Positions 32,392 to 40,797 of a stretch of DNA of 64,000 bases are shown in pieces. How positions within the stretch are numbered: the stretch's first letter is position 1; the number at the start of each line of letters is the position of its first letter. The notes below the pieces were generated by a model. It ran no database searches. It was not told where the DNA came from and saw only the letters and a program-made list of their open reading frames with translations. The DNA comes from Candidatus Peregrinibacteria bacterium (GTDB lineage: Bacteria; Patescibacteriota; Gracilibacteria; UM-FILTER-43-11; JACRIE01): NCBI GenBank assembly GCA_016220165.1, contig JACRIE010000022.1, forward strand, positions 1 to 64,000, in the 5' to 3' direction. The position numbers and the translations under genes were made by a program.

Positions 32392-33306
32392 ATGGCCAAA
32401 GATCTCGACATTCGCCGGCGCATCAAATCCGTGAAGAGCACGCGCTCGATCACGAAAGCCATGCAGATGGTGTCTGCCAGCAAAATGAGGAAAGCGCAGG
32501 AACAAGCCTTAAAAACGAGAAATTACGCCTTAAAATCTCTTGAAATTCTAGCCACAATTTCAGGAAAAATTACGGATTATCCACACTATTTATTGGCTCG
32601 GCCTGAAAAAAAGCGCTGCCTCATGCTCCTAATCACTTCCAACAAAGGATTGTGCGGCTCGTTGAATGCCAATGTCATGAGAAAAGCATTCGATTTCGTT
32701 GAATTCATGAAAAGTAATAAAGGCGTCGAGGCGGAAGAAGTTGATTTTGTGACCCTTGGAAAAAAAGGAAGAGACATGCTCTTCCGTGCCGGAAAAAAAG
32801 TCATTGCTGATTTTTCGGATCTTGGCGAAAGCCTCTCTGTTCTCAATATAGGGGCCATCACCAAACTCATTTTTGGCGAATTTCAAACTCAAAATTACAG
32901 CCGCATTTACATCGCCTACAGCCATTTTGTTTCTGTTCTTTCGCAAAAACCCGTTGTGAAGAGACTTTTGCCGCTCGATAAGGGTATTTTGGAATATTTG
33001 GAAGAAGTCCTGAATAAAAAAAAGGAAGATTTACAAAGAGATTCCTATGAGTATCTTGTTGAACCGAATCCAAAAGAACTATTAGAGGATCTGCTTCCGC
33101 GACTCGTAGAGATTCAAATATTCCAATCCTACCTGGAAGGCTACGCATCAGAACAATCCGCGCGCATGGTAGCCATGAAAAACGCCACCGAAGCCGCCGG
33201 CGATCTGATTGAAGATCTCACGCTCACATACAATAAAGCCCGCCAAGCAGGCATCACGCAGGAGATCTCCGAAATCGTGGGCGGTGTTGAGGCGCTTAAA
33301 AAATAA
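32392..33306 (+). CDS. atpG: ATP synthase F1 subunit gamma
   Basis: Central rotor shaft. N-terminal helix DIRRRIKSVKSTRSITKAMQMVSASKMRKAQ and C-terminal helix RMVAMKNATEAAGDLIEDLTLTYNKARQAGITQEISEIVGG are the conserved coiled-coil pair; ITSNKGLCGSLNANV is the middle landmark. 304 residues. (Landmarks are quoted in parts: SITKAMQMVSASKMRKAQ, ARQAGITQEISEIVGG.). Confidence 0.95.
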   Translation: MAKDLDIRRRIKSVKSTRSITKAMQMVSASKMRKAQEQALKTRNYALKSLEILATISGKITDYPHYLLARPEKKRCLMLLITSNKGLCGSLNANVMRKAFDFVEFMKSNKGVEAEEVDFVTLGKKGRDMLFRAGKKVIADFSDLGESLSVLNIGAITKLIFGEFQTQNYSRIYIAYSHFVSVLSQKPVVKRLLPLDKGILEYLEEVLNKKKEDLQRDSYEYLVEPNPKELLEDLLPRLVEIQIFQSYLEGYASEQSARMVAMKNATEAAGDLIEDLTLTYNKARQAGITQEISEIVGGVEALKK

Positions 33307-34765
<1,459 letters not shown>

Positions 34766-34775
34766 TTTACATTTC

Positions 34776-34813
34776 TTCCTGAAGGCGAGGATATATATCC
34801 TCGCCTTCAGGAA
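34776..34813. promoter_or_regulatory. Perfect 38-bp palindrome covering the atpC ribosome site
   Basis: Half-site TTCCTGAAGGCGAGGATAT (34776-34794) followed by its exact complement. No T-run follows. Its last bases AGGAA (34809-34813) are the best Shine-Dalgarno candidate for atpC (ATG 34822, 8 bases on) and would pair with TTCCT, so the hairpin could limit synthesis of subunit epsilon. Confidence 0.7.
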
Positions 34814-34821
34814 TCAAAATT

Positions 34822-35283
34822 ATGTCCGAACAAACCTACATTACCCTCGATCTCGTAACGCTTGAAAAAACCCTCTTTCAGGGAAAGGTCAAAGAAATCA
34901 TCGCGCCCACAAAAAGCGGAGAAATCGCGGTTCTTCCGAATCACATTCCGCTGGTCACAGCGCTCCAGGCCGGCGAACTGAAATTAAAAGTGAACGAAGG
35001 AGAAGGCATCTATTCTCCGGACATGATTTTCATCGCGATCTCAGGGGGCTTCATGGAAGTAAAACCGGACAGCGTGGTCAACATCATCGCCGACAGCGCT
35101 CTGAGGGTCGATGAAATCGATGAAAAAAAGGCGCTGGAGGCCAAAGAAAAGGCCGAACAGTTGCTCCGAGAACATGCCGCGGGCATCGCCCGCATGTCCG
35201 ATCAGGAATTCGCCAGAGCCGCCGCGCAAATCGAACGTGCCGCCGCGCAACTCAAAGTCTTTCGCCGCAAACGACACAAATAA
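34822..35283 (+). CDS. atpC: ATP synthase F1 subunit epsilon
   Basis: Rotor subunit that couples gamma to the c ring and can inhibit ATPase activity. N-terminal beta sandwich: DLVTLEKTLFQGKVKEIIAP, GEIAVLPNHIPLVTAL, ISGGFMEVKPDSVVNIIAD. The C-terminal helical part is full length and followed by an extra charged tail (AAAQLKVFRRKRHK), 153 residues in all, so the inhibitory helices are probably present. Confidence 0.93.
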   Translation: MSEQTYITLDLVTLEKTLFQGKVKEIIAPTKSGEIAVLPNHIPLVTALQAGELKLKVNEGEGIYSPDMIFIAISGGFMEVKPDSVVNIIADSALRVDEIDEKKALEAKEKAEQLLREHAAGIARMSDQEFARAAAQIERAAAQLKVFRRKRHK

Positions 35284-35297
35284 TCAATAATTTTCAA

Positions 35298-35372
35298 AAA
35301 GCTTTTAGCGATTAGCTCTTAGCTATTAGTCAGAGCTAAAAGCTAGAAGCTAACAGCTAAAAGCTAATCTGC
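35298..35372. repeat. GCTAA-word repeat (family A), copy 4
   Basis: AAGCTTTTAGCGATTAGCTC, TTAGCTATTAGTCAGAGC, TAAAAGCTAGAAGCTAACAG, CTAAAAGCTAA. The halves are inverted to each other, giving a long imperfect hairpin after atpC that may end the atp transcript. Confidence 0.65.
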
Positions 35373-35378
35373 TATAAT
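35373..35378 (+). promoter_or_regulatory. -10 box of trxB
   Basis: TATAAT 22 bases before the ATG, at the right end of the family-A repeat; CTAACA at 35350-35355 is 17 bases upstream and could be a -35 supplied by the repeat. Confidence 0.45.
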
Positions 35379-35399
35379 AATTCCGCCTAATCTTTTGCT

Positions 35400-36326
35400 A
35401 TGTCTGAAACAATCGATGTCATTATCATCGGCGCCGGCCCGGCGGGTTACACTGCGGCGCTCTACGCCAGCCGCGCCAACTTAAAGGTGTTCTGCCTGGA
35501 GGGCTGGCAACCGGGTGGACAGCTCACCACGACCACCGTGATCGAAAATTTTCCCGGGTTTAAGAATGGAGTGGATGGAAACGCGCTCATAAAAGAAATG
35601 CGCGCCCAGGCGGCCCGCTTCGGCACGGAATACGACACTGCGGAAGTGGCACGAGTCGATTTTTCTCATAGGCCCTTCGAAGTTCGCACCGAATCACGGG
35701 AATATCACGCCAAAGCCGTCATCATCGCCACAGGAGCGCGTCCTCGGATGCTGGGGATTCCCTCTGAACAGCGCTTGTGGGCCAAAGGCGTAAGTTCCTG
35801 CGCCACATGCGACGGCTTCTTCTTTCGCGGAAAAACCGTGGCCATTCTCGGTGGCGGCGATTCCGCCATGGAAGAAGCGAACTTCCTGACGAAATTCGCC
35901 GTCAAAGTCTATCTGATCCATCGCCGCAGCGAATTCCGTGCCTCAAAAATCATGATCGACCGCACCAAGAACAACCCCAAAATCGAATTCGTGCTGAACA
36001 AAACCGTCGAAGAAGTGCTCGGCGAGCAACGCGTTACCGGTTTACGACTGAAAGACGCTCAAACGGGCGAGCCAAGTGAGCTGAAGCTGGATGGCATGTT
36101 CCTGGCCATTGGCCACGTCCCGAGCACGCAAATTTTCAAAGGACAGATCGCCATGGACGAGGAAGGCTATATCGTGCCACAAAAACACACCATGACCAAT
36201 GTCGAAGGAATTTTTGCCGCTGGAGATTGCGTGGATCATCGTTACCGACAGGCAATTACCGCCTCCGGAGACGGTTGCCGCGCCGCCATTGACGCGGAAC
36301 GCTGGCTGGCGGCGCGAACCCTGTAG
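35400..36326 (+). CDS. trxB: Thioredoxin reductase
   Basis: NADPH-dependent flavoprotein that reduces thioredoxin. FAD site IIGAGPAGYTAALYASRA at the N terminus; redox Cys pair CATC in SSCATCDGFFFRG; NADPH site AILGGGDSAMEEA; FAD tail EGIFAAGDCVDHRYRQA. 308 residues, normal. The TAG stop is the first triplet of the downstream hairpin shared with rplT. Confidence 0.96.
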   Translation: MSETIDVIIIGAGPAGYTAALYASRANLKVFCLEGWQPGGQLTTTTVIENFPGFKNGVDGNALIKEMRAQAARFGTEYDTAEVARVDFSHRPFEVRTESREYHAKAVIIATGARPRMLGIPSEQRLWAKGVSSCATCDGFFFRGKTVAILGGGDSAMEEANFLTKFAVKVYLIHRRSEFRASKIMIDRTKNNPKIEFVLNKTVEEVLGEQRVTGLRLKDAQTGEPSELKLDGMFLAIGHVPSTQIFKGQIAMDEEGYIVPQKHTMTNVEGIFAAGDCVDHRYRQAITASGDGCRAAIDAERWLAARTL

Positions 36327-36355
36327 GCGTGATTCGCGAATCGCGCCTATTTTTT
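36324..36355. terminator. Two-way terminator containing both stop codons of trxB and rplT
   Basis: TAGGCGTGATTCG pairs with CGAATCGCGCCTA (one mismatch), followed by six T. The first three bases are the trxB stop; the last three, read on the other strand, are the rplT TAG stop. Confidence 0.8.
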
Positions 36356-36709
36356 CGGCAACGCCGCCTTCACCTTTTCCATGACCGCTTTGAAAGCTTC
36401 TGGTTGCTGAATCGCGAGCTCGGAGAGCATTTTGCGATTGAGCGCGATGTCCGCCAGCTCCAAACCATAAATAAAACGGCTGTATTGGATACCATTGGCG
36501 CGGCATGCCGCGTTGAGACGGATAATCCACAATCCGCGATATTCGCGTTTCTTCAGACGGCGATCGCGATACGCGTTTTGGCCCGCATGGGCCACAGCCT
36601 CTTTCGCGACTTTAAATACATTCTTACGACGATTGCGATAACCCTTGGAAAGCTCCAAAAGTTTTTTATGCCGGCGATGAGAAGCGACTCCTCGTTTAAC
36701 TCGGGTCAT
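36347..36709 (-). CDS. rplT: 50S ribosomal protein L20
   Basis: Early 23S rRNA assembly protein. MTRVKRGVASHRRHKKLLEL with YRNRRKNVFKVAKEAVAHA and the globular C domain (LNRKMLSELAIQQPEAF) identify it. 120 residues. Last gene of infC-rpmI-rplT; 11 bases after rpmI. Confidence 0.97.
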   Translation of the reverse strand: MTRVKRGVASHRRHKKLLELSKGYRNRRKNVFKVAKEAVAHAGQNAYRDRRLKKREYRGLWIIRLNAACRANGIQYSRFIYGLELADIALNRKMLSELAIQQPEAFKAVMEKVKAALPKK

Positions 36710-36720
36710 ACATGAAAAAA

Positions 36721-36936
36721 TTACAAATTAGGAAGAACACGACTAAGCGCTCTTTTATCAATAGAAGAATTAACAAAAGCCTTCCTGGAAAGGCGTTTCT
36801 GACGGCGAGACTTCTGCTGTAATAAATGATTGTGACCCGCTTTTTGGGAAACAAATTTACCGCTGCCGGTCTTGCGAAAACGCTTCTTGGCACCGCTAGC
36901 GCTTCTTATTTTTCCGACACGTGCTTTTCCTGGCAT
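36721..36936 (-). CDS. rpmI: 50S ribosomal protein L35
   Basis: 71 residues, strongly basic: SGAKKRFRKTGSGKFVSQKA, GHNHLLQQKSRRQKR and the closing IDKRALSRVLPNL match bL35, with a somewhat longer first segment. It lies in the standard infC-rpmI-rplT order, though a repeat of about 85 bases separates it from infC. Confidence 0.93.
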   Translation of the reverse strand: MPGKARVGKIRSASGAKKRFRKTGSGKFVSQKAGHNHLLQQKSRRQKRLSRKAFVNSSIDKRALSRVLPNL

Positions 36937-36943
36937 AATATTT

Positions 36944-37025
36944 TAGTTACAAGTTACAGATTACCATTCGGTCATGAGCTCATGGTCGAAGGACAAGTTA
37001 CGAGTGACGAGTTTCTAGTTTCGAA
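36944..37025. repeat. CGAGTGAC-word repeat (family C) inside the infC-rpmI gap
   Basis: TAGTTACAAGTTACAGATTA, a GGTCATGAGCTCATGG palindrome, then CAAGTTACGAGTGACGAGTT. A repeat within a translation operon that is normally compact. Confidence 0.6.
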
Positions 37026-37026
37026 T

Positions 37027-37536
37027 TTACTTTATCGGGTTCAAAATCATGAGAAGTTGGTTTCCCTGGAGTTTAGGCGCCTGCTCAATCGTGGCGACCG
37101 ATTCCAGCATTTTATAGAACAAATTCATCTTTTCGATTCCCAGATCGCGGTGGGCCATTTCACGGCCGCGGAAAATGAGAACGACGCGGATTACATGCCT
37201 TTTTTCAATGAATTTTTGCGTTTGGCGCGCCTTAGTTTCCAAATCATGGGTATCCGTGCGGATACTGAGACGAATAGTTTTAGGTTCCACCTGCTTCTGC
37301 TGGCGCTTTTGCTTTTTTTCTAATTTTTTCTGTTTATAAACAAAGTTGCCAAAATCCAAAATCTTACAGACCGGCGGTTTGGCCAAAGGAGCGACTTCAA
37401 CCAAGTCCAACCCCTTTTCAGAGGCCATTTGAAGAGCTTGAGGAGTTGCCACCGTTCCAACGGTTTCACCCCCTTCATTGATCAAAAGGACCTCAGGGAC
37501 ACGAATTTCAGCATTAATGCGAAAGCGCTTAGAAAT
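37027..37536 (-). CDS. infC: Translation initiation factor IF-3, probable ATT start
   Basis: Prevents 50S joining and checks the start codon. The N domain reads SKRFRINAEIRVPEVLLINE, linker KKLEKKQKRQQKQ, C domain KTIRLSIRTDTHDLETK and VIRVVLIFRGREMAHRD. The conserved N terminus lies upstream of the first TTG (37485) and has no ATG, GTG or TTG. ATT at 37536 gives 169 residues and fits the known use of AUU for infC, which lets IF-3 repress its own translation. A strong promoter lies at 37571-37599, leaving a leader of about 28 bases. Confidence 0.9.
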   Translation of the reverse strand: MSKRFRINAEIRVPEVLLINEGGETVGTVATPQALQMASEKGLDLVEVAPLAKPPVCKILDFGNFVYKQKKLEKKQKRQQKQVEPKTIRLSIRTDTHDLETKARQTQKFIEKRHVIRVVLIFRGREMAHRDLGIEKMNLFYKMLESVATIEQAPKLQGNQLLMILNPIK

Positions 37537-37570
37537 ACGGAAAAAATGAAGAATTAAAAAAAGCTTTCAA

Positions 37571-37599
37571 ATTTTAAGTAAAAAAGGGCTTTAAGTCAA
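37571..37599 (-). promoter_or_regulatory. Promoter of infC-rpmI-rplT
   Basis: Minus strand TTGACT (37599-37594), 17-nt spacer, TAAAAT (37576-37571). The -35 overlaps the end of yggT. Confidence 0.65.
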
Positions 37600-37848
37600 G
37601 AGCCACGCGATTCCTATTTCCGCGAGATCCAAAAGAAAAAAGGCGATCAGGGGTGAAAAATCAATCATGCCGGTATTCGGGAGTAACGATCGGATCACTC
37701 TCAAAAAGGGATCCGTGGCCTCATAAATGAAGCGAGTGAAGCGCCCCGGAGAGGCAGAAGAACGAATCCAGGACATCAAAACGCGCACCAGAATGGCGTA
37801 TTTCAGGATTTTGATGACATTGAGGATGAAAATCAGAAAAAATTGCAT
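37591..37848 (-). CDS. YggT-family membrane protein
   Basis: 85 residues with two membrane segments around RVLMSWIRSSASPGRFTRFIYEATDPFLRVIRSLLP, where the pattern of a membrane helix, then Pro-Gly-x-F and TDPFLxxxRxLLP, is the YggT hallmark. Members are linked to cell division or osmotic adaptation in other bacteria; role here unknown. It is 24 bases downstream of pgeF on the same strand. (Key parts: TDPFLRVIRSLLP; IDFSPLIAFFLL.). Confidence 0.85.
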   Translation of the reverse strand: MQFFLIFILNVIKILKYAILVRVLMSWIRSSASPGRFTRFIYEATDPFLRVIRSLLPNTGMIDFSPLIAFFLLDLAEIGIAWLLT

Positions 37849-37872
37849 GAATTTCCCGAATTTAATTCGTAA

Positions 37873-38556
37873 TTACATCATAATAACGGCTCCCATTCGA
37901 CCCGTATCGCCGGCACGGGCGGAAAAACAAAGGTCATGGGAAGACTGGGTGCAGACTTTCATTAATTCAATATGGGAAGGAGGCACGCCTGCCTCATGCA
38001 ATTCTGCTTGAGTAAACGCCCATAAATCAACATGATTCTCGGAATTAATGTATGGCGAAAAACGGGGCGGCAGTTCACGATGAGGATCGGTAAACGTGGC
38101 ACAGCACGGCCCCAATGAAGGCCCTGCAGCGACCAGAAGATCTTCCTGGCGAGAGTCAAAATCCGCCACAAGCGTCCGGATCACGGTGGCGATAATATCC
38201 GCCACCAAACCGCGCCAACCCGCGTGCACGGCCGCGATCACGTGTTGCGTTGGGTCATAGAACAAAAGCGCCTGGCAATCCGCCACTTTGATCATTAGGG
38301 GGACGCCTTTGAGCTGAGTAATCAAAACATCCGCTTCGGGCATCTCAGACAGAGGAGCAACCGTGTTTACGACATGAATCTTGTTTCCATGAACTTGTCG
38401 CAAAAAATGCGGCTCCGTTGGAAGGCTCAGCTCACGCTGAAGCTTTTTAATGGTGTCCTGAAAACCATTTTCGTCGCTATTCAAAGACCCAAAGTCCTTG
38501 GTGGTCATCCCCTGCACAACCTCCGGGAAGCCGTTGAATATCTTAAAATCAATCAA
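37873..38556 (-). CDS. pgeF: Purine nucleoside phosphorylase / peptidoglycan editing factor PgeF (laccase domain)
   Basis: Cytoplasmic copper- or zinc-binding protein of the YfiH/PgeF family; members split purine nucleosides and help keep L-Ser out of the peptidoglycan stem. The conserved FLRQVHGNKIHVV, VADCQALLFYDP, AAVHAGWRGL and GPSLGPCCATF are all present, supplying the His and Cys ligands. 227 residues. Downstream neighbour yggT; upstream a TGTCA repeat. Confidence 0.9.
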   Translation of the reverse strand: MIDFKIFNGFPEVVQGMTTKDFGSLNSDENGFQDTIKKLQRELSLPTEPHFLRQVHGNKIHVVNTVAPLSEMPEADVLITQLKGVPLMIKVADCQALLFYDPTQHVIAAVHAGWRGLVADIIATVIRTLVADFDSRQEDLLVAAGPSLGPCCATFTDPHRELPPRFSPYINSENHVDLWAFTQAELHEAGVPPSHIELMKVCTQSSHDLCFSARAGDTGRMGAVIMM

Positions 38557-38615
38557 AGTCAGGTGTCAGTTTTGTCAGTTGTCAGATGTTATGTGTCAGG
38601 TGTAAGTCAGATCAT
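38556..38615. repeat. TGTCAG-word array (family B) between pgeF and nnrD
   Basis: GTCAGGTGTCAGTTTTGTCA then GTTGTCAGATGTTATGTGTC AGGTGTAAGTCAGAT: at least five TGTCA words in 55 bases, all in one direction. Confidence 0.65.
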
Positions 38616-39388
38616 AGTTGTTGTAACATCATCTGCGGTATCCTCTTAATCAATTCATAAGCCGTCAGGTTCGCCTGGAGTTCAATGAGATTTTCAGCAC
38701 ACACCCCAAGGATGTTCGTGGCGGTTTCCGCCGCTTCCACGGGCGTCATTTTCTGCGCCATTAACCCTGCGATAAAACCAGCCAAAACGTCTCCGGTTCC
38801 ACCCACGGTCATAAAAGCGTTTCCCGTCTCGTTGATCGCGATCGTTTCCTTATTGGCAATGATGTCCTGAGGCCCTTTACACACGATCGTTGTCTTGTAG
38901 AAAGCCGCCCACTTTTGAACCGTTTCGGGCGTGGCGTCTTCCCCCGTCATCCGCTTGAACTCGCCGCGATGCGGCGTGAGAACTGAAATCGCGGGGAATG
39001 ACGGAGAGTCGATCAGAGCGCCACCGTCAATCACCACCGGACGCTTGAGCTCGGAGAAGAGTCGCTTAAGAGCTTTGACGGTTTTGGGAGTTGAATCGAG
39101 TCCGGAACCAATCGCCACTACATCTACTTTTTCGCTCCACTCCAAAATTAAATCAACGTCTGAAAGACCCAATTCCTCTTCCCTAAAGGCGTGGAGGATA
39201 AAATTAAGCGAGTACGTTTTGGCAGCCTCGATGTGCCGCGGCGGCAAAAAGGGAAAAATAAGGTCAACGCCGGAAGACTGGGCTCCCAAGGCGCACAAAA
39301 TAGGCGCTCCGTGATAAAGCGAGCTGCCGCCGATCACCATTACTTTGCCGTTATCGCCTTTGTGAGAATTCGGGTCGCGTTTAAGCAT
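38612..39388 (-). CDS. nnrD: ADP-dependent NAD(P)H-hydrate dehydratase
   Basis: Repairs hydrated NADH/NADPH. Ribokinase-like fold with GKVMVIGGSSLYHGAPILCA, VDVVAIGSGLDST, VLTPHRGEFKRM and the signature GGTGDVLAGFIAGLMAQ. 258 residues: only the dehydratase, without the N-terminal epimerase domain (NnrE) often fused to it. Confidence 0.92.
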   Translation of the reverse strand: MLKRDPNSHKGDNGKVMVIGGSSLYHGAPILCALGAQSSGVDLIFPFLPPRHIEAAKTYSLNFILHAFREEELGLSDVDLILEWSEKVDVVAIGSGLDSTPKTVKALKRLFSELKRPVVIDGGALIDSPSFPAISVLTPHRGEFKRMTGEDATPETVQKWAAFYKTTIVCKGPQDIIANKETIAINETGNAFMTVGGTGDVLAGFIAGLMAQKMTPVEAAETATNILGVCAENLIELQANLTAYELIKRIPQMMLQQL

Positions 39389-39394
39389 AATTTT

Positions 39395-39416
39395 AGGAAT
39401 GAGTGACTAGTCACTT
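39395..39416. repeat. GTGACTAGTCAC palindrome
   Basis: AATGAGTGACTAGTCACTTC between nnrD and murB. GTGACTAGTCAC is a perfect 12-bp palindrome and belongs to the family-C words. Confidence 0.5.
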
Positions 39417-40292
39417 CTTAAAGGGATTAAAAGGAACAATTTGCACTTCGGGCTCCAATACAACACGGAACTTCTTAAAAACTTTTTCTTGGATTTTCTT
39501 TGCCAACGTAACAATATCTTTCGTCGTGGCGTTGTCCGTGTTTAAAATCCAGTTCGCGTGTTTTTGAGAAACAATCGCGCCGCCTTCACGCATGCCTTTG
39601 CAACCAACCTGTTCGATGAGCCATCCCGCCGAGGGGAATTCGCCCGGATTCTTAAAGAAACTACCGCAGGATTTCCCCGAGGGCTGTTTTAAAACGCGAC
39701 TTTTGATCACCTCATTAATGCGCCGTTGCGCTTGAACTTGAGGCTGGGGCTCGAGCTTAAACGTAGCCGCCAGAACAATGTCCTTTCGCCCTTTGAGCAC
39801 GCTGGAGCGGTAGGCAAATTGAAAATACTGCGGCTGAACAATTGTCGGGAAGCTGTTTTGCTCCTCCAAAATCATGGAGTGCATCAACCGATCCTGAAGC
39901 TCACAGCCGGGGACGCCCGCGTTGCCGTAAATCGCGCCGCCGATACTTCCCGGAATGCCAGCCAGCTCCTCGAATCCGCTCAAATTGAGCTTGGCCGCGG
40001 CATGAATGAGCTGGGTAAGCGGCACGCCGCTTTCCACGGTAACAATCGGCCCCTGGAAATGCATTTTGAGCATCTGATTGTAGACCACAAGCCCCTGGAA
40101 CCCCTCGTCTGCGAAAAGAACATTGCTTCCAAGTCCCAACATAAAAAAGAGAATCCCCTTTTTCTTGGCGAATTCACGAAGATAATACATCTCTTCGCCG
40201 CTACGAGCCTCGGAAAAAAATAAGGCGGATCCGCCGATTCCGTAGGTCGTGTAATTCCCGAGGACGACGTTTTGCTTGATTGCAAGCTCCAT
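39411..40292 (-). CDS. murB: UDP-N-acetylenolpyruvoylglucosamine reductase
   Basis: FAD- and NADPH-dependent second step of UDP-MurNAc synthesis. N-terminal FAD domain TTYGIGGSALFF, LGLGSNVLFADEGFQG; GIPGSIGGAIYGNAGVPG; catalytic Ser in GKSCGSFFKNP; late Glu in VVLEPEVQIV. 293 residues, compact type. Confidence 0.95.
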   Translation of the reverse strand: MELAIKQNVVLGNYTTYGIGGSALFFSEARSGEEMYYLREFAKKKGILFFMLGLGSNVLFADEGFQGLVVYNQMLKMHFQGPIVTVESGVPLTQLIHAAAKLNLSGFEELAGIPGSIGGAIYGNAGVPGCELQDRLMHSMILEEQNSFPTIVQPQYFQFAYRSSVLKGRKDIVLAATFKLEPQPQVQAQRRINEVIKSRVLKQPSGKSCGSFFKNPGEFPSAGWLIEQVGCKGMREGGAIVSQKHANWILNTDNATTKDIVTLAKKIQEKVFKKFRVVLEPEVQIVPFNPFKK

Positions 40293-40298
40293 ATGCCC

Positions 40299-40724
40299 TT
40301 ATTTTAACGTTTTTTGTGAATAAAGTAAAAGGGCTGAAATAAAATTCAAAACAATATAAAAACAAAGAATCACCAAAAAGGGAAATACAAAAAATAACCA
40401 CCATTCTATCGACAAAATCGCACGATATAAAACATAAATCATTGCCGACAGAAATAATATAAAAATAACCAATAGAAGCATGCCGCCGTACTGTTTACGG
40501 ACTATCCATAAGGCATGAAGAGGAAAGCGCTCCTGCAAATAATATTTACGAAAAATAATGAACATAATCCGATGAAAGAAGGCGGCTAGGATACCGAACA
40601 TCGGACTAAGAATAGAGCCTATAAGAAAATTGAAGTTCAATGATAATAGAATTCCCATAAAACCAATCCATGAGACCAGAAAAGTCAACGAAAAAATAAG
40701 GTCGCTCAACCTGAAAAAAGCCAT
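40299..40724 (-). CDS. Orphan polytopic membrane protein
   Basis: 141 residues with four hydrophobic helices (FSLTFLVSWIGFMGILLSL, IGSILSPMFGILAAFF, MLLLVIFILFLSAMIYVLY, WLFFVFPFLVILCFYIVLNF). No motif recognised. It is 6 bases upstream of murB on the same strand and 73 bases downstream of gltX, so it may be transcribed with murB. An MreD- or small-transporter-like role is possible but unsupported. Confidence 0.6.
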   Translation of the reverse strand: MAFFRLSDLIFSLTFLVSWIGFMGILLSLNFNFLIGSILSPMFGILAAFFHRIMFIIFRKYYLQERFPLHALWIVRKQYGGMLLLVIFILFLSAMIYVLYRAILSIEWWLFFVFPFLVILCFYIVLNFISALLLYSQKTLK

Positions 40725-40797
40725 TTATTCATCGTTTCATAAAATTATATTTTCTTTGATTTTAATTTCTATCTGATAATTTTTATCGTATCCCATT

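Noticed and set aside
35298..35372. CRISPR or tRNA-like element after atpC
   Set aside because: Repeated GCTAA words explain it; no acceptor/T-arm pattern and no spacers.
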